This document shows positions 54,444 through 63,867 of a stretch of 64,000 nucleotides of DNA, piece by piece. Every line of letters begins with the position of its first letter. Position 1 is the first letter of the stretch. Both the position numbers and the translations under genes were made by a program. This DNA is from Bacillota bacterium (GTDB taxonomy: Bacteria; Bacillota; Dethiobacteria; Dethiobacterales; Dethiobacteraceae). The notes beneath the pieces were generated by a model, which did no database searches, was not told the DNA's origin, and saw only the letters and a list, made by a program, of their open reading frames with translations. The stretch is taken from the NCBI GenBank assembly GCA_012800795.1, contig JAAZIQ010000009.1, positions 1 to 64,000 of the forward strand. The letters are read 5' to 3'.

Positions 54444-54776
54444 TTGACTCTGGAAGCTTTTGAATCAGCTTTAAATACCTTTTTCTCCATCTCTGCACAT
54501 ATTTTAGAAATCTTTGGTGCCTTCATTATTATTTTTGCGTCAATAAAAACATTTATTTACTTTCTTTCTACCCGCAGTGCAAAACGTGAAGCAACGCTTT
54601 CTTTTGCCCGTTTTCTCGTCTTTGGCTTGGAATTTAAAATGGCGGGAGAAATTTTACGCACAGTTATTGTGCGCAGTTTATCAGAAATTCTAATTTTAGC
54701 CGCCGTTATTGTCTTGCGTTTTCTTCTAAATTTAATACTGCAATGGGAAATTCACCAGGAAGATAAGGTCAAATAA
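54444..54776 (+). CDS. DUF1622 family membrane protein
   Basis: 110 residues with three hydrophobic helices: ILEIFGAFIIIFASIKTFIYFL, FARFLVFGLEFKMAGEILRTVIV and EILILAAVIVLRFLLNLIL. The LEFKMAGEILRT motif is characteristic of DUF1622 proteins. Function unknown. AGGAGG lies before the start. Followed by a terminator. Confidence 0.8.
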   Translation: MTLEAFESALNTFFSISAHILEIFGAFIIIFASIKTFIYFLSTRSAKREATLSFARFLVFGLEFKMAGEILRTVIVRSLSEILILAAVIVLRFLLNLILQWEIHQEDKVK

Positions 54777-54789
54777 GCATTTTCCCATA

Positions 54790-54819
54790 AAAAGACCTGC
54801 TGTTGCAGGTACTTTTTGT
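54790..54819. terminator. terminator between DUF1622 gene and fxsA
   Basis: ACCTGC-TGTT-GCAGGT stem extended by AAAAG/CTTTTT with one bulge; T-run on both strands. Confidence 0.75.
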
Positions 54820-55212
54820 TTAGGGGCGGAAAAACCATAGCCTCCCTTCTTGCAAAGCTTTTTTTAGTTTACGGTAAAGATAAATTTTTGCCGGTCTGCG
54901 CGTATTGGGAAAAAGCAAAAACAAGCCAAGAAGGTCTGTGATTAAACCGGGTGTCAGCAAAAGGGCTGCTCCAATAAGCACTAAAAAACCGTTTAGTAAA
55001 GCATCTGTTGGCATTTCACCAAGGCTTAATGTGCTAATAATGTTTTTTAAAACAACTAATCCCTGTGCCCGTGCAAGGATGATGCCTGCCAAACCCGTTG
55101 CCAAAACCAAAAAAACGCTAGGCAAAACTCCCACTGTTTGACCTAATTTTATTAATAAAATGATTTCCATGATGGGAATCAAAATAAAAAGTACGTAAAA
55201 TTTTATCAGCAT
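54820..55212 (-). CDS. fxsA: FxsA family membrane protein
   Basis: 130 residues. Two to three helices (YVLFILIPIMEIILLIKLG, VLPSVFLVLATGLAGIILARAQG) and the FxsA hallmark GFLVLIGAALLLTPGLITDLLGLFLLFPNTR. FxsA relieves phage exclusion when overproduced in E. coli; normal role unknown. It follows pyk by 31 nt, the same place as in Bacillus (pfkA-pyk-fxsA). Confidence 0.93.
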   Translation of the reverse strand: MLIKFYVLFILIPIMEIILLIKLGQTVGVLPSVFLVLATGLAGIILARAQGLVVLKNIISTLSLGEMPTDALLNGFLVLIGAALLLTPGLITDLLGLFLLFPNTRRPAKIYLYRKLKKALQEGRLWFFRP

Positions 55213-55243
55213 TTTTACTCCATCTGTTTCTCTGTATTTTTAC

Positions 55244-56992
55244 CTAAAAAGTAGTAGCTCTGCCACGATAAACAAGGCCGCGCACAGTGTCTAAAGTTAT
55301 AGTTTCTCCGTCGCTCAGCTTTCCGGTTGCACCTGTTGCTCCAACTATAGCCGGTAAACCAAGATTTAACGCCACAATAGCTGCATGAGAAGTTAATCCT
55401 CCCTCTTCTATCAGCAGGCCAGCTGCCCTTTGCAAATGTGGCAAATAATCTTTGTCAGTAGCAGAAGCAACTAAGATCTGCCCTTTTTGCAGCTGCGCTG
55501 CCGCCGCAGCCGTTTTGGCAATCTTTACCTGACCTGTTACCGATTTTTTTCCTAAGCCGGTTCCCTGTAAAACTATTTCCCCCACAGTATGGACCCGTAA
55601 AAAATTAGTTGTTCCGCTCACACCGACAGGAACACCGGCCGTAAAAATTACCAGGTCTCCATTTTTGATATACTGGTTTTCTATGGCTGCTGCCACAGCA
55701 GCAGAGAACATTTCATCGGTAGTAGTAGAAGGCTCACAAAGCAGCGGTGCAACCCCCCAAGTTAAATTCAAACGTCTAGCCACCGCTTTACTCGGCGTCA
55801 CTGCAATTATCTGCGCTTTAGGTTTATACTTGGAAACATTACGTGCCGTAAAGCCAGATTGCGTTGATGTAATAATGGCATTTGCCCCTAATTCCTGCGC
55901 TGCGTAACATGTGGCAAAAGCAATGGCATCAGTTACACTTCTTTCTTGGGGTGGTTCAAATATTTCCAGCATCTTTTTATATTCAAGAGCTTCTTCTGTC
56001 CTTTCGGCTATGCGAGCCATAGTATGTACTGCTTCCACGGGATACTTCCCTACGGCTGTTTCGCCTGATAACATTACCGCATCCGTGCCGTCAAAGATAG
56101 CATTAGCCACATCACTGGCTTCAGCACGTGTGGGCAGAGGATTTCGGATCATGGAATCCAGCATTTGTGTTGCTGTAATTACCGGCTTGCCCACGGCATT
56201 ACATTTTCTGATAATCATTTTCTGAATTAGCGGCACATCTTCGGTAGGAACCTCTACGCCTAAATCACCGCGTGCTATCATTATTCCATCAGCGGTAGCG
56301 AGAATTTTATCTATATTTTCCACACCTTCTCGGTTTTCGATTTTAGCTATAATTTGCATATCACTGTTAAACTCTTCCAAGACCGCTCTGATTGCCAGCA
56401 CATCTTCCGCTTTACGAATAAAAGAAGCGGCAATAAAATCGAAATCATGCTCAATGGCAAATTTTATGTCTTCCCTGTCTTTTGCCGAAAGAGGCGGCAA
56501 CTGTACATAGGCATCAGGGATATTGACGCCTTTGTGACTGCAAAGCACTCCCCCTCTAATAATTCGGCACTGTATTGCGTCTTCTGTAACATGCTTAGCT
56601 TCCAAGGTAATTAATCCATCGTCCAACAAAATCTGCATCCCTGGTTCAACATCTTTGGTAATGCCGGGATAATTTACTGAAACTTGCTTTTGGTCACCCA
56701 AAACATCATTGGTTGTCAGCGTAAAAGTTGCCCCCTCCTGTAGCAAAACTTCCCCCTCCGCAATGCTGCCAATACGTATCTCAGGGCCTTTAGTATCAAG
56801 GAGGAGAGCAATATTTTTGCCGGTTGTTTTTACTGCCTGTCGCACTGCGGCAACCATGGCAGCATGCCCAGCATGGGTGCCATGAGAAAAATTAAATCTG
56901 GCCACATCCATCCCTGCTTCAATTAACGCCTGAAGCACACTAACTTCAGTGGTGGCAGGCCCTAATGTACAAACAATTTTTGTCCTGCGCAT
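55244..56992 (-). CDS. pyk: pyruvate kinase with C-terminal PEP-utiliser domain
   Basis: 582 residues. Catalytic barrel with RRTKIVCTLGPAT, ARFNFSHGTHAGH, IIAKIENREGVENID, MIARGDLGVEVP, KPVITATQMLDSMI, the allosteric domain, and an extra ~110-residue PEP-utilising mobile domain (ILVASATDKDYLPHLQRAAG, EGGLTSHAAIVA with the phospho-type His, GLPAIVG), as in Geobacillus and Bacillus enzymes. Makes pyruvate and ATP from PEP. 20 nt downstream of pfkA. Confidence 0.97.
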   Translation of the reverse strand: MRRTKIVCTLGPATTEVSVLQALIEAGMDVARFNFSHGTHAGHAAMVAAVRQAVKTTGKNIALLLDTKGPEIRIGSIAEGEVLLQEGATFTLTTNDVLGDQKQVSVNYPGITKDVEPGMQILLDDGLITLEAKHVTEDAIQCRIIRGGVLCSHKGVNIPDAYVQLPPLSAKDREDIKFAIEHDFDFIAASFIRKAEDVLAIRAVLEEFNSDMQIIAKIENREGVENIDKILATADGIMIARGDLGVEVPTEDVPLIQKMIIRKCNAVGKPVITATQMLDSMIRNPLPTRAEASDVANAIFDGTDAVMLSGETAVGKYPVEAVHTMARIAERTEEALEYKKMLEIFEPPQERSVTDAIAFATCYAAQELGANAIITSTQSGFTARNVSKYKPKAQIIAVTPSKAVARRLNLTWGVAPLLCEPSTTTDEMFSAAVAAAIENQYIKNGDLVIFTAGVPVGVSGTTNFLRVHTVGEIVLQGTGLGKKSVTGQVKIAKTAAAAAQLQKGQILVASATDKDYLPHLQRAAGLLIEEGGLTSHAAIVALNLGLPAIVGATGATGKLSDGETITLDTVRGLVYRGRATTF

Positions 56993-57011
56993 TTTGCCCC
57001 CCCTTAAGTAA

Positions 57012-57971
57012 CTAAATAGCCAGAATAGCTGCCAGCTGATAAATATCGGCGGGAAATTTTCTTTTTGCTGACAGAGCTTTTTCTAAAGGTGTAGAACAAA
57101 TTTTTCCGTCGACAAAGCCCAGCATCCGGCCATGACGGCCGGACCGCAGCAAATCAACGGCTTCGGCGCCCAAACGGCTTGCTAAGATGCGATCAAAAGC
57201 AGTGGGCGTGCCACCGCGCTGTACATGTCCTAAAATGGTAACTCTAACATCCATTTTTGTTTTTTCTTTTATTATTTCTGCCACTGAAAAAGCACTTGCT
57301 GCCCCTTCTGCCACCAAAATAATGCTGTGTAATTTACCCCGTTTAACACCTCGCTGCAAACGTTCCACCACTGCAGACAAATCAAAGGGAATTTCCGGCA
57401 CAAGTATGGATTCGGCGCCACCGGCCAAACCGGCGGCCAGAGCTATATAACCGGAAGTGCGCCCCATTACTTCGATTACATATACCCGCTCATGTGAAGT
57501 GGCCGTATCACGCACTTTATTTATGGCGTCAGTCACATTATTCACGGCAGTATTAAAACCAATAGTGTAATCAGTAAAAGCAATATCGTTATCAATGGTT
57601 GCCGGAACACCAATGGTGGGAACGCCCAACTTTTCCAGCGCCGCCGCACCGCGGAAAGAGCCGTCACCACCTATGACCAGCAGGGCATCCAGACCGCAAT
57701 TAGCAATTACCTGTAAAGCTTTCTGCTGACCACTTTCTTTTTCAAATTCCGGAGCCCTTGCTGTTAAAAGTATCGTTCCGCCGCGGTGAATGATATCGGC
57801 CACTGAACCGAGGCGCATCAATGTGTATTCACCGCTCATCAAACCCTGAAAGCCGCGGCGGAAACCCAAGACTTCTAAACCATGGTATATAGCTTTACGT
57901 ACTATCGCTCTAATGGCTGCATTCATGCCGGGAGCATCGCCGCCGGAAGTAAGCACGCCAATTCTCCGCAT
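57012..57971 (-). CDS. pfkA: ATP-dependent 6-phosphofructokinase
   Basis: 319 residues, GVLTSGGDAPGMNAAIRAIV, GGTILLTARAPEF, VIGGDGSFRGA, IGVPATIDNDIAFTDYTIGF, RVYVIEVMGRTSGYIAL and LGHVQRGGTPTAFDR. The GDGS motif (rather than GDDS) indicates ATP over pyrophosphate. Operon dnaE-pfkA-pyk-fxsA; Bacillus has accDA between dnaE and pfkA, absent here. Confidence 0.97.
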   Translation of the reverse strand: MRRIGVLTSGGDAPGMNAAIRAIVRKAIYHGLEVLGFRRGFQGLMSGEYTLMRLGSVADIIHRGGTILLTARAPEFEKESGQQKALQVIANCGLDALLVIGGDGSFRGAAALEKLGVPTIGVPATIDNDIAFTDYTIGFNTAVNNVTDAINKVRDTATSHERVYVIEVMGRTSGYIALAAGLAGGAESILVPEIPFDLSAVVERLQRGVKRGKLHSIILVAEGAASAFSVAEIIKEKTKMDVRVTILGHVQRGGTPTAFDRILASRLGAEAVDLLRSGRHGRMLGFVDGKICSTPLEKALSAKRKFPADIYQLAAILAI

Positions 57972-58038
57972 TTATAACCCCTCAAACAAAAATTTTCTTC
58001 TATCCTTCTACCAATAATCTGCCCTGCCATAGAAATGC

Positions 58039-61000
58039 TTATCCTACTTTCTCCACACTAACTGCAGCTGGACTGAAAAGTTTTTCTATTTCCGCAAGCT
58101 GCGGCGAATCCTCCTGCAGCCAGTAATTTTGTGCCAAAAGAACTTTCTTTTTCTGCTGGGGAAATGAAAGGTAGACCGGTATTATGCCGCGCAAGCCATT
58201 TAGAAGTTCTTTCAAAGCTAAAAGCTGATCAAGACTGCCGGAAGTGCAGTTTATAATTACCTGCCGAACTTCCCGCGGCAAAGGAGTTATTTGTTCCGCC
58301 AGTATTTTGGCCTCTTCTTCCTTATGGTCTATTTTCCCGTGCACGATTACTACATTATCATTTTGTAAAAAATCCTTCACTTTTTCATAGACAGAAGTAA
58401 AGACAACAACTTCCAAACTACCGGCCTCGTCCTCAAGGGTAAAGAAAGACATGGGCTTTCCGGCTTTTGTAAAAATGGTTTTTTGATTACTGATCATCCC
58501 CGCCGCAGATACTATTTGCCCCTCAGGCAGTTCCAACAATTCATTTACCGGCACCAAGCCGGGATATATTTTCAGTACTGCCGCATAGTCCTGCAGAGGA
58601 TGACCGCTAATATATAAGCCTAAAGCTTCTTTTTCCATTGTCAGACGTTCCCGCGCAGTAGGTTCCGGCAGATCGGGAAAATTATCATGCAGTTGTATCC
58701 AAGCGGATTCCTCCCGGTTTTCATCCACAAGTTCAAACATACTGATCTGACCATTCTGCTTTTCACGCTGCTGTGCTTGTGCCGCCGCCATTGTCTCATC
58801 CAAAACAGCCAAAAGCTGGTTACGATTAGCGCCGAAACAATCAAAAGCCCCGCATTTTATTAAACTTTCCATTACCTTTTTATTACAGCTGCGCATATCA
58901 ACCCGAGAGCAAAAATCCCGCAGAGATGTAAATTCTCCCTTCTCCCGTCTGCTGGACAAAATGGAATCGACAGCACCGTTGCCAACATTTTTTACCGCTG
59001 CCAAACCATAGCGAATAACTTTGTCTGCCGCAACCGTAAAATTAGCATCACTCGCATTAATATCAGGCGGCAAAACAGTAATACCCATTTTCTTGCAGTC
59101 TGCGATATACACAGCCACTTTATCCGTATTGGACATTACGCCCGTTAATTGAGCCGCCATATACTCTGTAGGATAGTTTGCCTTTAAATAAGCAGTTTGA
59201 TAGGCCACCAAAGCATATGCTGCTGCGTGGGATTTATTAAAACCATAGGAAGCAAATTTAACAATTAAATCATATAATTCATTGGCCAGTTCCTTACTAT
59301 GGCCTTTTGTTATGCAACCTTTGACAAATACTTCACGCTGCTGGTTCAATACTTCCAACTTCTTTTTGCCAATGGCACGGCGTAGGAGATCGGCTTCACC
59401 CAAAGAAAAACCTGCCATGACAGAAGCCACCTGCATAATTTGTTCCTGATAAACCATAATTCCGTACGTTTCCTTTAGGATAGGTTCCAAATCAGGGTGA
59501 AGATACTTAATGGGTATTTCCCCGTGCTTACTTTTAATAAATATTGGTATTTGCTCCATGGGGCCTGGACGGTAAAGTGCCACCACTGCAATAATATCTT
59601 CAAAAACATTAGGTTTAAGTTCACGCAAAACACTACGCATACCGCTGGATTCCAGCTGAAAAACAGCGGAAGTATCTCCCTGCGACAATAAGGCATAAGT
59701 ATTTTCATCGTCTAAAGGGATTGTGGCCAAGTCTATTTCTTTTCCGGTTGTTTGTTTGATTAGGCGCACTGCTTCTCCCATAATAGTCAATGTACGCAGT
59801 CCCAAAAAGTCCATTTTCAGCAAACCCAATTCCTCCAATGTGCCCATTGGGAACTGGGCGACCATACTTTCGCCGGATTTTTGCAAGGGAACAAATTCTA
59901 CCAAAGGTTTGCCGGCAATAACAACACCTGCAGCATGCGTAGATGCATGGCGGGGCATACCTTCTATTGCCATACTTAAATCCAGCAGTTGGCGGATTTT
60001 TTCATCATTTTCATACAACTCTTTTAAATCGGGTGATTTTTCCAGTGCCTCTTGAATCGTAATATTTAACTCTGCAGGAATTAGTTTGGCTATTTTGTCC
60101 ACTTCGGAATAAGGGAAATTAAGCACACGCCCCACATCGCGTACAGCAGCCCTAGCAGCCATAGTCCCAAAAGTAATAATTTGAGAAACAGAATCCTCAC
60201 CATATTTTTTCGTGACATACTCTATTACACGTTCGCGCTTTTCGTAACAGAAATCAATATCAATATCAGGCATGGTAACCCTTTCCGGGTTAAGGAAACG
60301 TTCAAAAAGCAAATTATATTTTAATGGATCAATATTGGTTATACCAAGGCTGTATGCCACTAAACTGCCGGCGGCAGAACCGCGGCCGGGACCGACCAGA
60401 ATATCATTTTCATGAGCATAATTAACAAAATCCCAAACAATTAAGAAATAAGATGCATATCCCATTTGTTTAATAACTTTTAGCTCATAATCCAGTCTTT
60501 CCTGCACATGTGCAGGTAGTGGATCTCCATAGCGTTTTTGGGCTCCTTTAATACATATCTGCCGTAAATATTCGTTATCATCATATCCTTTTGGTATTTC
60601 ATAGACCGGCAAATGGGTTTTTCCAAACTCGAAGGTTACATTACAGCGCTCGGCAATTTCCAATGTATTAGCCACTGCCTCGGGCAGCTCTGGAAATAAA
60701 GCAGCCATTTCTGCCGCTGATTTTAAATAAAATTCGTCAGTAGAAAAACGCAGGCGGTTTTCATCTTCCAGTGTTTTTCCCGTCTGAATGCAAAGTAAAA
60801 TATCATGCGGATAGGCATCTTCCTTGTTGATATAGTGGGCATCATTAGTAACCACTAACGGTGCATTGGTGGCGCGCGCCAATTGAATTAGCTGAGGATT
60901 TAAAGTTTTTTGCTCAGGCAATCCGTGGTCCTGTAGTTCTATATAAAAATTTTCCCGCCCAAAAGTTTCTTGGTATAACTTTACAAGCTGCAAAGCATCC

Positions 61001-61464
61001 TCTTCCCGTCGCTCCAGAAGAGCAGTAGGAATCTCGCCGGCCAAGCAGCCTGAAAGTGCTATCAAGCCACGACTATAACGGGCTAAAAGTTCATGATCAA
61101 CGCGTGGTTTATAATAAAAACCTTCGCTAAAGCCCCTGGTAACTAACTGCATTAAATTCCGGTAACCTTCGTTATTTTGAGCTAAAAGTACCAAATGGTA
61201 CTGTCTTTGGTCACGCCGTGCATCACGATCGAAACGAGAACGGGGTGCCACATAAACTTCACAGCCAATTATGGGTTTAATCCCTGCTTTTAATGCAGCT
61301 TTATAAAAATCAATTACACCATACATCACACCATGATCAGTAATGGCTAAGGCGGGCATTTCAAGTTCTGCAGCCCGCACAACTACTTCATTGATTTTAC
61401 AAAAACCATCCAGCAATGAATATTCTGTATGTGTATGCAGGTGCACAAAAGAATGTTTCTTCAT
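58039..61464 (-). CDS. dnaE: DNA polymerase III alpha subunit DnaE
   Basis: 1141 residues. PHP domain (FVHLHTHTEYSLLDG, ALAITDHGVMYGV, KPIIGCEVYV), C-family polymerase palm (GPGRGSAAGSLVAYSLGIT, PDIDIDFCYEKRERVIEYV catalytic Asp pair), thumb and fingers (FNKSHAAAYALVAYQTAYLKANYP), helix-hairpin-helix, and OB fold (VSAAGMISNQKTIFTKAGKPMSFFTLEDE). In low-GC Gram-positives DnaE works with PolC, extending primers on the lagging strand. Start supported by an AGGTGAGAA site. Confidence 0.97.
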   Translation of the reverse strand: MKKHSFVHLHTHTEYSLLDGFCKINEVVVRAAELEMPALAITDHGVMYGVIDFYKAALKAGIKPIIGCEVYVAPRSRFDRDARRDQRQYHLVLLAQNNEGYRNLMQLVTRGFSEGFYYKPRVDHELLARYSRGLIALSGCLAGEIPTALLERREEDALQLVKLYQETFGRENFYIELQDHGLPEQKTLNPQLIQLARATNAPLVVTNDAHYINKEDAYPHDILLCIQTGKTLEDENRLRFSTDEFYLKSAAEMAALFPELPEAVANTLEIAERCNVTFEFGKTHLPVYEIPKGYDDNEYLRQICIKGAQKRYGDPLPAHVQERLDYELKVIKQMGYASYFLIVWDFVNYAHENDILVGPGRGSAAGSLVAYSLGITNIDPLKYNLLFERFLNPERVTMPDIDIDFCYEKRERVIEYVTKKYGEDSVSQIITFGTMAARAAVRDVGRVLNFPYSEVDKIAKLIPAELNITIQEALEKSPDLKELYENDEKIRQLLDLSMAIEGMPRHASTHAAGVVIAGKPLVEFVPLQKSGESMVAQFPMGTLEELGLLKMDFLGLRTLTIMGEAVRLIKQTTGKEIDLATIPLDDENTYALLSQGDTSAVFQLESSGMRSVLRELKPNVFEDIIAVVALYRPGPMEQIPIFIKSKHGEIPIKYLHPDLEPILKETYGIMVYQEQIMQVASVMAGFSLGEADLLRRAIGKKKLEVLNQQREVFVKGCITKGHSKELANELYDLIVKFASYGFNKSHAAAYALVAYQTAYLKANYPTEYMAAQLTGVMSNTDKVAVYIADCKKMGITVLPPDINASDANFTVAADKVIRYGLAAVKNVGNGAVDSILSSRREKGEFTSLRDFCSRVDMRSCNKKVMESLIKCGAFDCFGANRNQLLAVLDETMAAAQAQQREKQNGQISMFELVDENREESAWIQLHDNFPDLPEPTARERLTMEKEALGLYISGHPLQDYAAVLKIYPGLVPVNELLELPEGQIVSAAGMISNQKTIFTKAGKPMSFFTLEDEAGSLEVVVFTSVYEKVKDFLQNDNVVIVHGKIDHKEEEAKILAEQITPLPREVRQVIINCTSGSLDQLLALKELLNGLRGIIPVYLSFPQQKKKVLLAQNYWLQEDSPQLAEIEKLFSPAAVSVEKVG

Positions 61465-61576
61465 TTTCTCACCTCTCCGTTACTTTAAATAGATTCTTTT
61501 CCCTGCGTTAATTTCCTTGTTATGTAATGTCTAAATCTGATTTTTCCTCCATAGACATAATAGAAGGAGGATCACA

Positions 61577-61906
61577 ATGACAAAACTGTTGGAAACAATG
61601 ACCTACAATGCTTTTATTGCTCTTGGCGTAATTATTGGCGGTTCTCTGATAGGTTCCCTGGGCTATGTCTTAGTGGGGCAGCCTCCCGGTCACAGTATGG
61701 TTGAATTGGCAGAAAAACTAAAAATCTGGGCTTTCGTGACTGGTTTAGGCGGCACTTATGAGACAATCAGAGCCATAGAAGCAGGATTTTTAGGTCTGCA
61801 GCTCAACACCGTCATCAAACAACTCCTGCTAATTTTTGCTGCTTTCATCGGTGCACACACTGGTTATTTAATCATTATACACTTAACGGGCGGTAAAATC
61901 AGGTGA
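61577..61906 (+). CDS. ytrH: sporulation protein YtrH
   Basis: 109 residues, three hydrophobic helices (AFIALGVIIGGSLIGSLGYVLVG, FVTGLGGTYETIRAIEAGFLG, QLLLIFAAFIGAHTGYLIII). YtrH is a sigma-E-dependent mother-cell membrane protein of B. subtilis found, as here, beside dnaE. GAAGGAGG ahead of the ATG. Overlaps ytrI by 4 nt. Confidence 0.9.
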   Translation: MTKLLETMTYNAFIALGVIIGGSLIGSLGYVLVGQPPGHSMVELAEKLKIWAFVTGLGGTYETIRAIEAGFLGLQLNTVIKQLLLIFAAFIGAHTGYLIIIHLTGGKIR

Positions 61907-62355
61907 AAAAAGAGATCGCCACACTCCTAGTGGGAGTAATTTTGGGTGCTGCCCTCATGAATCTTTTCCTCTGCAAGCAGATAGACCAACTATATTTAGA
62001 AAGGGAAAAGCTGAAAGTAGAACTTTATGAAACAACTGAACGCCTGAAGAAAATAAGAGTACAGCAACAGCAAAATAAACTGTTTGTCCGTGAGATTGAA
62101 GTCATTTTTCTAAATGAACCCAAGCAAAACCTCTTGGAAATTGAACTGCACAAAAAGATTGTTGAATTAGCCCAAGCCATTATCGGTACAGAAGTAGAAA
62201 AGGTGCCCCATACGATAATAGGGCACCTTTTGGATCAGCGTCTAATTGAAGTTAACGGCAAAAAGTTTCTTCTCCATTTAAAAACAATTATTATTGCCGA
62301 AAAAGTTACATTTTTGCTGAAATACGAAACTGCCGACGGGCAGTCCGACGAATAG
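61903..62355 (+). CDS. ytrI: YtrI-like sporulation membrane protein
   Basis: 150 residues: one N-terminal helix (IATLLVGVILGAALMNLFL) then a coiled coil (YLEREKLKVELYETTERLKKIRV) and a globular tail. Size, topology and coupling to ytrH (GTG start inside the ytrH stop) match YtrI. Sequence conservation is low, so the call rests partly on context. Confidence 0.7.
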   Translation: MKKEIATLLVGVILGAALMNLFLCKQIDQLYLEREKLKVELYETTERLKKIRVQQQQNKLFVREIEVIFLNEPKQNLLEIELHKKIVELAQAIIGTEVEKVPHTIIGHLLDQRLIEVNGKKFLLHLKTIIIAEKVTFLLKYETADGQSDE

Positions 62356-62554
62356 TTTCAGCACTTTTTTCTTTATTTTGCATTTTTGACAACTGCTGCC
62401 GATAATAGCTGTGGTGGCTAGAAAATACCAAAAGCGCAAAGGCAAACCATAAACGTGTTACCAAGCTGCCGGCACCGCTACCCGTTAGTGGCGGCAAGAT
62501 TACCATACCAAGCACCAGTAAAACACAACTGATAACTAACTTCACCATATACAC
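62306..62554 (-). CDS. small two-helix membrane protein
   Basis: About 82 residues; helices MVKLVISCVLLVLGMVILPP and LVTRLWFAFALLVFSSHH, then a basic tail (TIRRTARRQFRISAK). GGGGAGGG is followed at once by ATG 62560, at 6 nt by GTG 62554 and at 12 nt by ATG 62548; I favour GTG 62554 by spacing. Its tail overlaps the end of ytrI by 50 nt on the opposite strand. Family unknown. Confidence 0.55.
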   Translation of the reverse strand: MYMVKLVISCVLLVLGMVILPPLTGSGAGSLVTRLWFAFALLVFSSHHSYYRQQLSKMQNKEKSAETIRRTARRQFRISAKM

Positions 62555-62663
62555 CGGCATCCCTCCCCTTTAATATACGCCTGTTATACTCTAAATAATA
62601 CCGCTTTTCTATTGTCTAGCTCACAGCAAAACGTTATAATGGTGTCGATATGGAGGGATGATA

Positions 62664-63800
62664 GTGAATGACGTGAACAATTTTAACAATAATTGGCGTT
62701 TAGCAGTACGCATTATTTTTTTATTGCTGGCCATCATCTTAATTTTTTTGTTCTTACAAAAAATTACTTGGATCATTAGTCTGGTCTTAATGGCTGTCTT
62801 AATTGTTTACAGCTTATCTCCCTTATCTAATTTTTTAACCAAAAAAGGCTTTCCCCACATCCTGTCGGTTCTACTGGTTTATTTGCTTTTTTTATTTTCT
62901 GTCATATTATTCTTTTATTTATTGATTCCCACCGTTATCTTAGAGATGGGTACGCTGGCACGTTTCCTAGCCACCGATTATCGTGCTCTTTTTACCAATG
63001 CTATTGCACAACTTGATACCTTTTTAAATAATGAAACTTTAGAACAAACATTACTGCAGTTAATGCAGGACATACCCAGCACATTACAATCTACAGTGGC
63101 TACCCTTACCAATATTTCCGGAAATATCTTTTCCAGACTCTCAGAAACGATAATTATACTTTTTTTAGTTTTTTATTTACTAAAAGATATGGACTCCATC
63201 AGACAAGGAATTATTCGTATCTTTCCAATAAAGTGGCAAAAAGAAGTCAACCTGATTCTGGAAATTATCGACTGTAAAGTCGGAAAATATTTACGCGGCA
63301 ATCTGCTGCGCTGTTTCGCTGTCGGTCTCCTAGTCGGCATTACTCTAAAAACTCTCGGCATGCCCTTTTCTTTTATGCTTGCCATACTGGCCGGAGTGCT
63401 AAATATAATAGCCTATATAGGACCATATCTAGCCGCTATTCCGGCAGTACTTCTGGCCTTAACACCAAATACGCCCCACCCTCTCTTAATAATCGCACTC
63501 TATGTACTAATTGAAGCTATAGACGCCTTTTTATTAAGTCCCTTCCTTTTGGGTAAAGCAGTTGATTTAACGCCATTTAGCGTGATTATGAGTTTATTAA
63601 TTGGCGGTCAGCTGTTTGGTTTTCTTGGTATCCTGCTCGCCCTCCCCGTAACCGCCACACTAAAAGCAATCCTGCAGCATTATTATTTTCGTGAAGATTT
63701 TAAACAGCCCGCCGACGGTGAGCGTGGATTACCGGCACTGAAAAGTAAATGTAAATCTGTTAGTTTAAAAATTTTTAATAAAATAAAAAATAAACCATAG
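62664..63800 (+). CDS. AI-2E family permease (YtvI-like)
   Basis: About 378 residues, seven or eight helices. AI-2E/UPF0118 hallmarks: IIILFLVFYLLKDMDSIRQGI, GKYLRGNLLRCFAVGLLVGITL, LAGVLNIIAYIGPYLAAIPAVLLAL, and the closing LIGGQLFGFLGILLALPVTATLKAIL. Members export small molecules or ions (Na+/H+ in some). GTG 62664 lies 7 nt after GGAGG; ATG 62658 abuts the site. YtvI/SpoVE-region relatives act in sporulation, but that is not certain here. Confidence 0.9.
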   Translation: MNDVNNFNNNWRLAVRIIFLLLAIILIFLFLQKITWIISLVLMAVLIVYSLSPLSNFLTKKGFPHILSVLLVYLLFLFSVILFFYLLIPTVILEMGTLARFLATDYRALFTNAIAQLDTFLNNETLEQTLLQLMQDIPSTLQSTVATLTNISGNIFSRLSETIIILFLVFYLLKDMDSIRQGIIRIFPIKWQKEVNLILEIIDCKVGKYLRGNLLRCFAVGLLVGITLKTLGMPFSFMLAILAGVLNIIAYIGPYLAAIPAVLLALTPNTPHPLLIIALYVLIEAIDAFLLSPFLLGKAVDLTPFSVIMSLLIGGQLFGFLGILLALPVTATLKAILQHYYFREDFKQPADGERGLPALKSKCKSVSLKIFNKIKNKP

Positions 63801-63830
63801 AAACACATCTTGAGCAACTCACATAATCAA

Positions 63831-63862
63831 AGGGGCTATTCCACAACTAGTGAATAGCCCCT
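63831..63862. terminator. bidirectional terminator
   Basis: AGGGGCTATTC/GAATAGCCCCT perfect 11-bp stem between the AI-2E permease and the HMA gene. Confidence 0.7.
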
Positions 63863-63867
63863 ATCAG

